Positions 15,921-25,531 of a stretch of DNA of 64,000 nucleotides are shown one piece after another. A model generated the notes under the pieces. It did no database searches, was not told the origin of the DNA, and was given only the letters and a program-made list of their open reading frames with translations. Every line of letters begins with the position of its first letter. The first letter of the stretch is position 1. A program made the translations under genes and the position numbers. The DNA is from Jejuia sp043557195 (lineage in GTDB: Bacteria > Bacteroidota > Bacteroidia > Flavobacteriales > Flavobacteriaceae), in contig CP121314.1 in the NCBI GenBank assembly GCA_043557195.1, positions 930,001 through 994,000 of the forward strand, read 5' to 3'.

Positions 15921-17510
15921 CTAGAGTTTATATAGTTTTAGATTTCCTTCCACATGCACTAATTCACAATCTTCTACTGTATTCGTAGTAACATAATAAT
16001 CTGTTCCAAAATACTTTAGATAACTTACAACCTCATCCATAGTTTCAAAATTACTAATCCTTTTTAGGCGTTCTTGCCATTCTAAAAACTGCTTAGGATT
16101 TCCTTCAATAAGCATTGAAGTACCTTTACCATCAAAAATTATAGATCTTTTTGCAGAACCTCTTAAAACATGACTACCACAAATTATAGCATTAATATCA
16201 GTATTTTGGGCTATAAAATTTGCCATTCTATCAATAGCCAATTCTTTATCATTATCAAGAGTGAAAGCGCTTAAATTATGAGGTAATATAGATTTTGAAA
16301 TATCATCTCCCAGAAATGGCACATTCTTAAACACTTTGCTTTCACTAAATACTAATAAACACAGATATAAAGTAAAGAAAAACGGTAGTATTTGTTGAGA
16401 TAGTATTTTAGAGAAAATATAATTTAAAACAAACGCTAAAGCAAAAAAACCTGGTATTATGGCTACCTTCTGTATACGTACTAATTGAAACGACATCCTT
16501 AAATTTATGTCAAAAACACTATTAAACGCTTGTTCAACAGGAATACTAAACGTTGGAATAATAATTAGTAATAAAGTAAGAATAAACAATAATTTAGGCT
16601 TTCTTGTATCTAACTTATTTTTAATTGCAATACCAAGAAAACCAATCAATGATATAAGAAAAAATAAAGTTTTAAAACTTAACCATTGTTTTAAAAATAA
16701 AAATGAATTTCTAAAGTATTCTGGTATTCGTGTTTTAAAAGCTTCATTAAAAGCATTTAAATCATAAGTAAGTTCAGATGATGTTTTACCAAAATAAGTA
16801 AGTATAAAAGGTAAAATCCCAAAAATCAATACAACTATCAATAAAGCTAGCCTTGATAAAGTACAATTATTCCTGAGTTTAGGGTAAAAATATAAAAGCA
16901 ACACTAAAAATAGCACAAAACCTAAAACACCACCAAGACCAGTTATGGGGTGGAAATTAAAAATAAGTCCAATTACAAAACTCGCTAAAACTAGATGTTT
17001 AAACGAGTTTGAAATCAATAGAAATGGAATCGGTAATAAGGATATATAAACTGTTCGAGGCATCATAGTCCATAAATCTGAAATACCCCAAATTTCAAGT
17101 CCTGGTAACCAGACTACTCCTCTCATCATAACTGAAACTAAGAGGGCTATCCAATAATTATTTACAAATTTGAATAAGAGAAAAAACCAAAGTATACCAA
17201 AAAGTAAATGGCAAATTAACCCAACTACATTGATTGCCTGGACATAGTTATCCTTTGTGAATTTTGCAACAAATCGTAATGTTTGCACATAAAACGGTGT
17301 GTAGTATTTAACATTATTAATATCGTTGAGATATAAATCATTCTTAAATAAATCTGGACTATCAAACTTTTGTGCAACAGGTACAATATTTTGAATATCA
17401 GAAGATAACTCACTGTAACTTGCGTTTAAGTTGTCTAAGTAGTAAGCAATAGCTATTGTAAAATTAAGAAGAACTACCAAAGCTATTTTTAGCCTACTTA
17501 ATGCTTTCAT
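15921..17510 (-). CDS. Polytopic membrane protein, GT-C-like
   Basis: 529 residues with about 11-12 hydrophobic helices between 8 and 400 and a soluble C-terminal part of about 110 residues (FIAQNTDINAIICG, LKYFGTDYYV). The first loop after helix 1 (about 30-70) is polar and contains several Asp residues, as in GT-C transferases that use polyprenyl-phosphate sugars. No signature is strong enough to name a family. The start overlaps the stop of the GT2 gene upstream by 4 bp (ATGA). A role in adding or modifying a sugar outside the cytoplasm is plausible. Confidence 0.6.
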   Translation of the reverse strand: MKALSRLKIALVVLLNFTIAIAYYLDNLNASYSELSSDIQNIVPVAQKFDSPDLFKNDLYLNDINNVKYYTPFYVQTLRFVAKFTKDNYVQAINVVGLICHLLFGILWFFLLFKFVNNYWIALLVSVMMRGVVWLPGLEIWGISDLWTMMPRTVYISLLPIPFLLISNSFKHLVLASFVIGLIFNFHPITGLGGVLGFVLFLVLLLYFYPKLRNNCTLSRLALLIVVLIFGILPFILTYFGKTSSELTYDLNAFNEAFKTRIPEYFRNSFLFLKQWLSFKTLFFLISLIGFLGIAIKNKLDTRKPKLLFILTLLLIIIPTFSIPVEQAFNSVFDINLRMSFQLVRIQKVAIIPGFFALAFVLNYIFSKILSQQILPFFFTLYLCLLVFSESKVFKNVPFLGDDISKSILPHNLSAFTLDNDKELAIDRMANFIAQNTDINAIICGSHVLRGSAKRSIIFDGKGTSMLIEGNPKQFLEWQERLKRISNFETMDEVVSYLKYFGTDYYVTTNTVEDCELVHVEGNLKLYKL

Positions 17511-18445
17511 TTTTGAGATTTTGGTGCTTTAGTGATATCATAATGTATAGCTTGTAGCAAAAGTTGAAATCCTAAAATTATGGTAAGCGTTACAAGCATG
17601 ATAGTTCCTGTTGGTGCAAAAATATCTTGTGAACTGTATAACCACCATGTGTATGAACCATAAATTACACCAAATAAAAATAGTGGTATCCCAAGCAATA
17701 TGTATATGGATGACATGTTAAAATCATAAACAAAATAGGATTTTATAATACGCTTTACAAAGGTTTTAAATAGCCTTGGCAGAAACACAAAAGGCATCTT
17801 CCAAACGCTCATACTAGATGTTTCATCTCCATAAATTGCAGGCATTGCAATATCATAAATTCTGGCTTCCTGAAAATAAAGTTCAGCAATTAAAGATGTT
17901 TCAAAATAATAACGGTTTGAAATATTAGTAAAATCTAAATGCCTTAGCGTATTTACTTCTATAGCAAAAAAGCCATTTGTAGGGTCAAAGTTATTCCAGT
18001 AGCCAGTAGCTGCTTTGACTAGGAAAGACAACACTAAATTTCCCATCTTTCTTCCAAAAGGCATTTTATTAAGCGCTTTAAAATCTCTAAATCTATTGCC
18101 TTTAGCGTACTCTGCTTTTTCATGTATTAGAGCACCTACCAAATCTTTAATATACCCCGTATCCATTTGGTTATCAGCGTCAACCTTAACAACAATATCC
18201 ACTTCATCAATAATAGCTCTGTTAAACCCTTCCTTAGTTGCGCCTCCTACCCCCAAATTTCTTAGATTCTTATAAATGACAACCTTTTCATTATTGCCCA
18301 ATTCACTCGGTAAAGGTTCGGCACCACAATCGTCCACAATATAAACTACATCAATAAAATCAGGCAGCTTTTTTACTACACTCTTAATTTGCTTCGAAGC
18401 ATTATAATAAGGTATAACTACAGCTATTTTACTTTTTTCGAGCAT
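17507..18445 (-). CDS. Glycosyltransferase family 2, membrane-anchored
   Basis: 312 residues. N-terminal GT-A domain with KIAVVIPYYNASKQI, YIVDDCGAEP and the metal-binding VKVDADNQMD (about 90-100). Two C-terminal membrane helices (about 242-295) resemble dolichyl-phosphate-mannose-synthase-like enzymes that load a sugar onto polyprenyl phosphate. If so, it may supply the GT-C-like protein encoded right after it, to which it is coupled by a 4-bp overlap. Its own start overlaps the Wzy-like gene by 17 bp. The sugar is unknown. Confidence 0.85.
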   Translation of the reverse strand: MLEKSKIAVVIPYYNASKQIKSVVKKLPDFIDVVYIVDDCGAEPLPSELGNNEKVVIYKNLRNLGVGGATKEGFNRAIIDEVDIVVKVDADNQMDTGYIKDLVGALIHEKAEYAKGNRFRDFKALNKMPFGRKMGNLVLSFLVKAATGYWNNFDPTNGFFAIEVNTLRHLDFTNISNRYYFETSLIAELYFQEARIYDIAMPAIYGDETSSMSVWKMPFVFLPRLFKTFVKRIIKSYFVYDFNMSSIYILLGIPLFLFGVIYGSYTWWLYSSQDIFAPTGTIMLVTLTIILGFQLLLQAIHYDITKAPKSQK

Positions 18446-19760
18446 TCATAAAATAATAACGTGGTGCTATTAGCATTACCACAATTAATAAAAAGTATCC
18501 TAAAATAGTGAATAAAGAACGGTAAATATATAAATGTTCGCCAAAAAACAATGTAACTAACATTGCTAATATTAAACCACTAAGTGCGGATTTTAATGAA
18601 ACAAGCCTCCCAAATTTTAAATATAAATAATTAATAATCCATTTCATATATAAGAAAAGTCCAACCAATCCCACTTCATTAATTAGACTTAAATAAATAT
18701 TATGAGCTGATGATTGAATTAGAAGCCTGTTATTTAAACCAATACCAAGAGGTATTATTAGTGGGTTTTCTAGTAAATAATATAAGTACCTAATAGATAG
18801 CTCTTTGCGTCCAGAACCTAAATCCTCATATAATTCTCCGACATCTAAATTTTCACCACTTAATAAACGAGGGTCACTCACCTTATTCACTACTCTATTC
18901 TCAATGGTAGTTGTAATAGTTTCAATTAACTCTAAATTCAAAAAAAACGCAATAATAACTCCTAAAGAAATAATTATTGACAAACCAAAAAACTTCTTTG
19001 TTTTGGATACAAATAAATAGCACACAAAAACTATAAGCGCTAAATAGGTAGTTCTAGAACCAGATACGCCTATAGTAGCTAATGATGTTAATAAAGTAGC
19101 TGTAATAAGTATCTTATTTATTTTTAATTGTGGTTGCAGTAAAAGTCCTGTTGCAAAAATGAATGAAAAAAACATGTTCATTCCTAGATTTATCTTATTA
19201 GGTCCTAAGGCTCCTGATAAAAATCCACCATAGGACATTCGGTAAATTTCATTCCATAAAAAAGGCACTACTCCTGCATGTTGAGCAAATACTACCAAAG
19301 CTTCGGCTATTGCCAGCAACAATATTAGACTAGCGATATATTTGTAATTAGTCCTTTTTCTTAAATACATTGCCATAAGTATGGCTGTATAGAAAAAAAC
19401 CAATAAATGGTAATAGTATAAACATGTTTGTACAAACCATAAAGGTCTTGCTTTGTAAAGACTAAATATTAAGTTGAATATTAGACTAAAACCAGCCCAA
19501 AGAATAAAAGCATGAAAGTATTTAAAATAAGTTTTACTCTTTATATATGTTCGAATTAGTTTAAAATTGCTAATAACAAAAAATAATATAACAAAACCTG
19601 CCAAATCGTACAGTCTTAGCTCATTCTCTCCAATTGCACTATATTTTAATACAGGTAAATTATAGAAATAAGAAATTACCATTAACACTAAAACTACTTT
19701 AATGTAAACTGGCCTAAACAATAACTCTATTTTTTTATTAATGTATTCTGATTTAGTCAT
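18429..19760 (-). CDS. O-antigen polymerase/ligase family membrane protein (Wzy/WaaL-like)
   Basis: 443 residues with 11-12 membrane helices. The block SAHNIYLSLINEVGLVGLFL at about 335-355 is the Wzy_C motif, and the long polar loop before it (about 265-335) is the expected large periplasmic loop. Polymerases and ligases of this family cannot be told apart by sequence alone. A polymerase would suit a Wzx/Wzy pathway; a ligase would suit the Wzm/Wzt ABC export genes of this locus. It sits between a GT4 and a GT2 gene with minimal spacing. Confidence 0.88.
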   Translation of the reverse strand: MTKSEYINKKIELLFRPVYIKVVLVLMVISYFYNLPVLKYSAIGENELRLYDLAGFVILFFVISNFKLIRTYIKSKTYFKYFHAFILWAGFSLIFNLIFSLYKARPLWFVQTCLYYYHLLVFFYTAILMAMYLRKRTNYKYIASLILLLAIAEALVVFAQHAGVVPFLWNEIYRMSYGGFLSGALGPNKINLGMNMFFSFIFATGLLLQPQLKINKILITATLLTSLATIGVSGSRTTYLALIVFVCYLFVSKTKKFFGLSIIISLGVIIAFFLNLELIETITTTIENRVVNKVSDPRLLSGENLDVGELYEDLGSGRKELSIRYLYYLLENPLIIPLGIGLNNRLLIQSSAHNIYLSLINEVGLVGLFLYMKWIINYLYLKFGRLVSLKSALSGLILAMLVTLFFGEHLYIYRSLFTILGYFLLIVVMLIAPRYYFMNARKK

Positions 19761-19766
19761 TAACGT

Positions 19767-20837
19767 TTAAATAGATTTATAAATTCTAATTATCTTATGT
19801 ATCGTAGCTGATTTAGAAAAATTCTTTAGCACGTTTAATTTCAAAAACTCTCCTGTCAATTTAGCTTTTTCTGGATGATTGATATAGTTTTCAAGTGCCT
19901 TTTTCAACTCTAAAACATCTTGAGGTTTTACAAGCTGCCCTTCTTTTTCATTTGAAATCACAAGATGACAATCACCAACACGTGTAGCCACAACAGGAAG
20001 TTCAGCTAATCCGTATTCAATCAATGCCAAAGGTAACCCTTCAGACTTTGAAGATAGTACTCCAATATCACATTGTTTCAAAATCGCTGAAATATCGGGA
20101 CAACTTCCGTAAATAAAAACTTTTCCCTCCAAAGCACTATCAACTATAAAATCTTTTATTGCTTTAGAATAATCATCCCTAAAATCCTGACCTATTATAT
20201 GTAAACTCCAATTGTGATATATTCCAATTAATTCTTGAAATGCTTCTAAAAGTGTGAGGTGATCTTTCTGTGGTCTTAAGTTAGCTAAACACACAATCCG
20301 TTTATTTGCTTCACCTTCTAGTACAGTTATTTCAGGCTGATTATCCAACTCCGCGTAATTAGGCAAATAACTTACAGATGTTGCTTTTAAATTTTCTTCT
20401 GACCAATCCTTCAACCTAGAATTTACACTTAAAATATGGTTGAAAAATCTTGAGCACATCTTTAAAATAGTTTTTGGACGCTGCTTTAAAAACTCACTTT
20501 TGCCATAATGATCGTGCCACACTAGTTTTAATTTAGGTCTTAAAAATTTTATTATTGTTGCAATAAAAAATGATGAGGCATGCGCATGTATGTGTGTGAT
20601 ATTGTTCCGTTTAACAAATTTGTGCAACTTTACTAGAGCTTGAATATCTAAAGTAGAACTTCTATTTAAAAAGAGATATTGTACTTCTTGTTTTAAGATA
20701 GATTTTAGAGCACCTTCCTTTCGAGTAGCACATAAAAACGATCCATCAACTTCTTCAACAAACGCATTTGCCAAATTTACTGCAACACGTTCTGCTCCGC
20801 CAGCCTCTAATGTATCAATGATTTGCAGTACTCGCAT
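19767..20837 (-). CDS. Glycosyltransferase family 4
   Basis: 356 residues, GT-B fold. The N-terminal glycine loop is DTLEAGGAERVAVNLA. The donor site reads SKSEGLPLALIEYGLAELP with the Glu-x7-Glu pattern, followed by VVATRVGDC. A HIHAHASSFF block in the acceptor half is typical of GT4. Cytoplasmic or peripheral at the membrane. Its ATG shares a base with the stop of the gene upstream, and it lies 7 bp before the Wzy-like gene. Donor sugar unknown. Confidence 0.88.
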   Translation of the reverse strand: MRVLQIIDTLEAGGAERVAVNLANAFVEEVDGSFLCATRKEGALKSILKQEVQYLFLNRSSTLDIQALVKLHKFVKRNNITHIHAHASSFFIATIIKFLRPKLKLVWHDHYGKSEFLKQRPKTILKMCSRFFNHILSVNSRLKDWSEENLKATSVSYLPNYAELDNQPEITVLEGEANKRIVCLANLRPQKDHLTLLEAFQELIGIYHNWSLHIIGQDFRDDYSKAIKDFIVDSALEGKVFIYGSCPDISAILKQCDIGVLSSKSEGLPLALIEYGLAELPVVATRVGDCHLVISNEKEGQLVKPQDVLELKKALENYINHPEKAKLTGEFLKLNVLKNFSKSATIHKIIRIYKSI

Positions 20838-21955
20838 TAAGCTTTAATTAGTTTTTTTATCTCTTCCTCAAATCGCTCAATTGTATATTGTTGAGACCAT
20901 TCAGCGGCAAACTTTGACATTTTCATCAAACTATCTTCCTGTTGCAAATGGCTTTCAATACTACTAATAGCGTCGTTTAGTTCTTCCGAAATTAAAATTC
21001 CCCGCTTTCCCTTGTCTAACATATTTGGTATATAAGAAACCGATGTAGAAATAGGAATAACACCAAAAAACATACCTTCAGCTAAAGCTTTTGGCCAACC
21101 CTCAGATTTTGAGGCTAAAATAATAAAATGCGAAGTTTGTAAAGCACTCTTAATGGTTTCCTTTTCTTGATTACCATGTAATGCAACAATGCCTTCTAAT
21201 GTCTTATTTTCAACATATAAAGCTAATTCATTCTTTAAAACACCATCGCCATAAATATCCAAAGAAACATTATAGTTTTTTTTATGAAGTGCTTCTGCAA
21301 CTTTTATGGCAAATAATGGACGTTTCCCTTTTACCAAACTTCCAACAAAAACAAAGTTTAATTTATTAGAGTAATCTCTTGGTGTTAGCCTAATTATATC
21401 TTCATTCTTATAGGTTGCTGTAAAAAATGGTTTTATGTTTTTAGTTTGATTTTCCCATTTGCCGTAAACGATAGTTGTCATTCGTTTTGTTAAAAAAGTA
21501 TTTGATAGTATTCTTTTTTGAAACTTGTAGCTTAAAGGTTGTTTCGCATTTGGATCCCAATTTCCGGCATATTTTGCTGTTTTTATTTTCTTGGGAAAAC
21601 ATATTTGTACTAAACAGCCTAGTAACCCAATATTTCCTGGGCAACGTAAATGAATGTGATCTGCTCTTTTACAAGCCTTAAACAATTGCAATAAGATAAA
21701 TGGAATAGACAATAGAGATAGCAAACTCCTCCCCACGGTAACGAACGCTATTGATGGTATTTTAGTAAAAACAATGTTATCGTGTTTATATGCAATATCT
21801 ATTACCGAAGATTCCTCTACAGCTAATGGTGCAACAATTTCTACCTCATCAGCGTATTTTAACCATAAATTCATCTCCCTAACATAAGGTGCATAAGCTA
21901 ACCAGTCGGTATTGTCTTTCTTATGTAAAACGTGAGTGATAATTAAAAAACGCAT
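20837..21955 (-). CDS. Glycosyltransferase family 4
   Basis: 372 residues, GT-B fold. The C-terminal half has NFVFVGSLVKGKRPLFAIK and KSEGWPKALAEGMFFGVIP, the Glu-x7-Glu donor motif, then ISTSVSYIPNML. The N-terminal half shows HIHLRCPGNIGLLG. There is no signal or membrane segment apart from a hydrophobic helix near residues 70-90 that probably belongs to the Rossmann fold. It overlaps by one base with its neighbours on both sides, so translation is likely coupled. It differs from the adjacent GT4 in length and motifs and is not a recent duplicate. Confidence 0.86.
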   Translation of the reverse strand: MRFLIITHVLHKKDNTDWLAYAPYVREMNLWLKYADEVEIVAPLAVEESSVIDIAYKHDNIVFTKIPSIAFVTVGRSLLSLLSIPFILLQLFKACKRADHIHLRCPGNIGLLGCLVQICFPKKIKTAKYAGNWDPNAKQPLSYKFQKRILSNTFLTKRMTTIVYGKWENQTKNIKPFFTATYKNEDIIRLTPRDYSNKLNFVFVGSLVKGKRPLFAIKVAEALHKKNYNVSLDIYGDGVLKNELALYVENKTLEGIVALHGNQEKETIKSALQTSHFIILASKSEGWPKALAEGMFFGVIPISTSVSYIPNMLDKGKRGILISEELNDAISSIESHLQQEDSLMKMSKFAAEWSQQYTIERFEEEIKKLIKA

Positions 21956-22953
21956 TATTGTAGTTTCGGTTTGTTAAATATAAGCGAAAACCACCCAGCA
22001 ATTCTTCCTATTGTTTCCGTAAATGCTTTTTTGTTTTCCTTTGAAGTTAAAACGTTACTTGCTCTAATTAATGTTAGCAAAAACGATGTTGTATGGAACT
22101 TAATTCTAGCCTTTACATTTGGATTAGGGTGCTTTATACGCCATACATACCAGCCGTTTCTTACTACCATTTTTCCATAATTATATTGGTTGGGGCGCCC
22201 TGAACCATCATGAAAATGTGCTAATCTTGCTTTGGTGTTTATATATAATTCACCTAGCTGTGATAATCTTAGAGAAAAATCTGCGTCTTCATAAAGCCCA
22301 TAACCTTCAAAGTAAGTTGAAAATTTTAAGGTATCAAAAACTTCTTTTTTGTAGCTAGAAACACCTCCCATAATTTGTTCTACCATATACACTTTTCCAG
22401 ATGGAGGTAAAAAGCTAACAGAACGTCCGTGAGCAAACGTTGGTAAATATCCTGGTTTAGTATCAGGTGCAAGCCCAAACTTTCGCCTTAATTTGAATCG
22501 CAACGGCTCGTTTCGCATCCATCCATCATAGTAAAACTTATCAGAACTTTTGCTGTTATCTGTCTTTTCCCAATTAACTTCATTAGTAATATATCCTCCA
22601 ACAGCAAGGGCTTTAGGGTAACTATGATACGTAGATAGTAGTTGATTGAAATAATCGACCTCTAACACCACATCATCATCTAAAAAACATATAATTTTTG
22701 AAGTATTATCTACGTGTTTAATCCCAAAATTGCGCTGCTTAGTTAAACCTCTATGGGGTGCATCAACTTTAAAATACTTTAGATTTGTATATTTTCCTTC
22801 AGATAAGACCTTTTCAGTATTTTCATCTTCAGAAGCATCTACCACAATAATTTCATTTGGGTATGAGGTTTGGTTTACAACCGAATTCAATAGTGTCACT
22901 AACGCCTTAGGGCGCTTATAGGTACAAATAACTAGTGAAAAAGACATATCCAT
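21955..22953 (-). CDS. Glycosyltransferase family 2
   Basis: 332 residues, GT-A fold. FSLVICTYKRPKALVTLL and EIIVVDASEDENTEKVL open the nucleotide-binding site; ICFLDDDVVLEVDYF provides the DxD metal site. The later block GYGLYEDADFSLRLSQLGE has the ED motif of the catalytic base. The short helix near residues 290-305 may touch the membrane. It starts 3 bp after the exostosin-like gene. An ATG six bases further in is an alternative start. Confidence 0.88.
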   Translation of the reverse strand: MDMSFSLVICTYKRPKALVTLLNSVVNQTSYPNEIIVVDASEDENTEKVLSEGKYTNLKYFKVDAPHRGLTKQRNFGIKHVDNTSKIICFLDDDVVLEVDYFNQLLSTYHSYPKALAVGGYITNEVNWEKTDNSKSSDKFYYDGWMRNEPLRFKLRRKFGLAPDTKPGYLPTFAHGRSVSFLPPSGKVYMVEQIMGGVSSYKKEVFDTLKFSTYFEGYGLYEDADFSLRLSQLGELYINTKARLAHFHDGSGRPNQYNYGKMVVRNGWYVWRIKHPNPNVKARIKFHTTSFLLTLIRASNVLTSKENKKAFTETIGRIAGWFSLIFNKPKLQ

Positions 22954-22955
22954 TA

Positions 22956-23984
22956 TTAAACCTTTGATTTAAATAATTCATATACTTCTAAAAAGTATGC
23001 TTCGCGATATAAATAATTTAACCACAGTGCTCTATTAGATTTTTGGATATCTTCAAATTGTATATGAGACAAACTATTATGAAACTCTAAAATATGATCT
23101 CCCAATGGTTTTCGGCTCTTTTCATCAATAATTAAACAGTGCTTGGTCCAATCTATACTATCTTCTAAAGGAAACCTGCAATCTGTATTTATAACAATAG
23201 GTATACGACCTACTGCTAGGGTTTCATAAAATCGTACCGAAAAATTACCAACACCTCGCAAACAAACCGTATAAGCATTCTCAAATATATTCTTGTAGAA
23301 TTCCGATATACTTTCGTTTTGGGTTTTGGGTGTGTGTAAACCTGCCCTATACTTATTTCGAAGTATAAAATTTGACTCTAAATCCATATTCAAAGACAAT
23401 TGCCTCAAATACTTAGCGCGTTTAACGCTGGAAGGATAAAAAGATTGCTTGTCTGCCAGTATTTGCTTAAAACCTCTTTTCAATCTATATTTTAAGTGAT
23501 TACTATATTCCTTTAAATATTTTAAAAATCCTGACTGAGCATGACCTACAAAACCAATACTAGGTTTAATTTCTTTTTTCAGAGGATAGAACCCTTGTTT
23601 CAAATAAGTCACGTATGGATCATTAATAAACGAAGGTATTATAAACGTTTTTTGGTCTAGCTTACTATCAAAACCTCCTAATCTAAAAGTATAAGCATTT
23701 GAAATATAATTGGTAAATCCATAATCTCCGGCAGTGTAAATCCAAATTGGTTTTTTATACTCCTTCGCATCTTTCAATAGGGCTGAAAATTCAGTTTTGT
23801 ACTTTAAAAAAACACTATAGTCTATTGGAAAGACAACAATATCAGCTTCATTAATTTCAGTAACTAATTGATATTTACCTAACAAAACAGCGTTCTCTTT
23901 AAACACCAAATCAAACAATAAAGGAAAAACATCTTTCCTATGCATTTCGATTAAAAAACTGGTATTTGTGTAAAGTTTAAGCAT
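22956..23984 (-). CDS. Exostosin-like glycosyltransferase (GT47-like)
   Basis: 342 residues, no signal peptide or membrane anchor. The C-terminal half carries the exostosin-type block NAYTVCLRGVGNFSVRFYET followed by LAVGRIPIVINTD, where the GT-B donor site and Glu-x-x-ala-x-G turn are seen. The N-terminal half begins LKLYTNTSFLIE and contains DIVVFPIDYSVFL. The family includes eukaryotic heparan-sulphate and plant xyloglucan transferases; bacterial members lie in capsule loci and their sugars are mostly unknown. The stop-start junction with the upstream gene overlaps by one base. Confidence 0.78.
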   Translation of the reverse strand: MLKLYTNTSFLIEMHRKDVFPLLFDLVFKENAVLLGKYQLVTEINEADIVVFPIDYSVFLKYKTEFSALLKDAKEYKKPIWIYTAGDYGFTNYISNAYTFRLGGFDSKLDQKTFIIPSFINDPYVTYLKQGFYPLKKEIKPSIGFVGHAQSGFLKYLKEYSNHLKYRLKRGFKQILADKQSFYPSSVKRAKYLRQLSLNMDLESNFILRNKYRAGLHTPKTQNESISEFYKNIFENAYTVCLRGVGNFSVRFYETLAVGRIPIVINTDCRFPLEDSIDWTKHCLIIDEKSRKPLGDHILEFHNSLSHIQFEDIQKSNRALWLNYLYREAYFLEVYELFKSKV

Positions 23985-25531
23985 TAATTTTGAGACTTAA
24001 GTTTATGGCACCAATATTCACTTTGCTGCCATTGTGCTTTATAAATTTTTATGTATTTAAATGGGTTTTTTATGGTACTATTTTTATAACTACGTAAACC
24101 TAACAATAATTTGTAACCTAATATTTGCGCTTTGGTAAAATAACTTTGATACAACAATTGAATTGTAGGTGAAGGCTTTGGTTGAAACTTTTCATTCTCC
24201 CATGGCTGTTTTACTTTAGTACGATAACCTCCAACGGGCGCTTTTAAATGTGTGATTTTTATATTTGGAAAATAAATTACATCATAACCTTTATTACGTA
24301 TCTGCATGCCAAAATCATTATCCTCCCCGAAACCATGCTCATAGGCCATATTAAATTTTAAACCTTTTAAAACTTGATTTTTTAACATACTTGATCCAGA
24401 CCCAAAAACTGAGGTTTGATGTGTTTTTAGATACGTTTGACTCTGGTTTGGTTGCAGGCAAGCATAATTAATTATTGAATTACCATAGGCTGTAATTCCC
24501 TCAAAAGACTTCTCAAAAAAGTCTAGATTTATTCTAATATCATCATCGGCAAGAAAAACCCAATCGTTCTCAATGTGTTCTAAAGCAATATTTCGAGCAT
24601 TACAAACCCCTGTTTGATGCGTAAAGATATGCTTGATTTTAAAAGGCCAATCTTCATTACTTAGATAATCCAATTCTGAGATAGAGCCTTCCAACGGGTT
24701 CTGCTCAACAATAATGATTCTTTTAGGCTTTAACGTTTGGTTAGATAAGTCTTTTAAAACATCATACAAATATCGCTTTCTGCCAATTGTAGGTATAATT
24801 ACGTCTATTTCTTTTTTAGTTATAACCTTCCTGTTCGATTTAACTGGTATCTGTTCTAAGTCAAAATCTGCACGTAACTGTTTATAAAACAATGATTTTA
24901 ATAACGACAACACTTTTAATTTCCTTTCATAAATCAAATAGGATAAAAAAAGAAAAAACACCCAAACCCATTTGTAATGTTGTTTTACAAATTTAAATAG
25001 CACATAAGTTGAAGTCTGTACTGTATTGGTTATAGGTTTCGCGCTTTCTAATAATAATTTAGGCTCAGAATAACAGAACAAACCTTCCGCTATAGCTCTT
25101 TTAGCAAGAGAATTCAAAAAATAATCAAAATCAACATTAAAATTTAAGTGTTCTTCTAAGCTAATAATCACTTCAGCGTAGATTCCGCCAACACTACTAT
25201 CCATAAACCATGTAGGATAGGTTACCTTTTTATTAATTTTTAAAAAGAAGGAACGCTCTACATACCCCATTTGTTTTGGTAAAAAATTAAGTTCGGAAGG
25301 GTTATATGCAGCCAGAATACGTCTATGGTGAAAAATAGCAGAGAATTCAGTGATATTAAGGTGTTTTAAATAGTTTTCATTGCACCAGATAATTAATTCA
25401 TCTGAAAAAAATTTCGAAAGTATTTCAATAGATTTAGTAATGGTCTGTCCAATACAAGTATTATCAACTACATGTAAATTTCCATCTAGCACTTTTTTGA
25501 CTATCTTATGTTGATGTACTATTATTATCAT
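23984..25531 (-). CDS. Two-part glycosyltransferase family 2 protein with internal membrane segment
   Basis: 515 residues, about 200 longer than the other GT2 proteins here. Residues about 1-180 form an unrecognised N-terminal domain (SIEILSKFFSDELIIWCNE, MDSSVGGIYAEVIISLEEHL). A hydrophobic helix at about 190-205 (YKWVWVFFLFLSYLIY) follows. From about 235 a standard GT2 domain starts: EIDVIIPTIGRKRYLYDVL, WVFLADDDIRINLDFF and HGFGEDNDFGMQIRNKG. The first part resembles a degenerate GT-A fold (WCNE, HHRRILAAYNP, WFMDSS), so the protein may hold two transferase modules. It overlaps its upstream neighbour by 4 bp (ATGA). Confidence 0.75.
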   Translation of the reverse strand: MIIIVHQHKIVKKVLDGNLHVVDNTCIGQTITKSIEILSKFFSDELIIWCNENYLKHLNITEFSAIFHHRRILAAYNPSELNFLPKQMGYVERSFFLKINKKVTYPTWFMDSSVGGIYAEVIISLEEHLNFNVDFDYFLNSLAKRAIAEGLFCYSEPKLLLESAKPITNTVQTSTYVLFKFVKQHYKWVWVFFLFLSYLIYERKLKVLSLLKSLFYKQLRADFDLEQIPVKSNRKVITKKEIDVIIPTIGRKRYLYDVLKDLSNQTLKPKRIIIVEQNPLEGSISELDYLSNEDWPFKIKHIFTHQTGVCNARNIALEHIENDWVFLADDDIRINLDFFEKSFEGITAYGNSIINYACLQPNQSQTYLKTHQTSVFGSGSSMLKNQVLKGLKFNMAYEHGFGEDNDFGMQIRNKGYDVIYFPNIKITHLKAPVGGYRTKVKQPWENEKFQPKPSPTIQLLYQSYFTKAQILGYKLLLGLRSYKNSTIKNPFKYIKIYKAQWQQSEYWCHKLKSQN

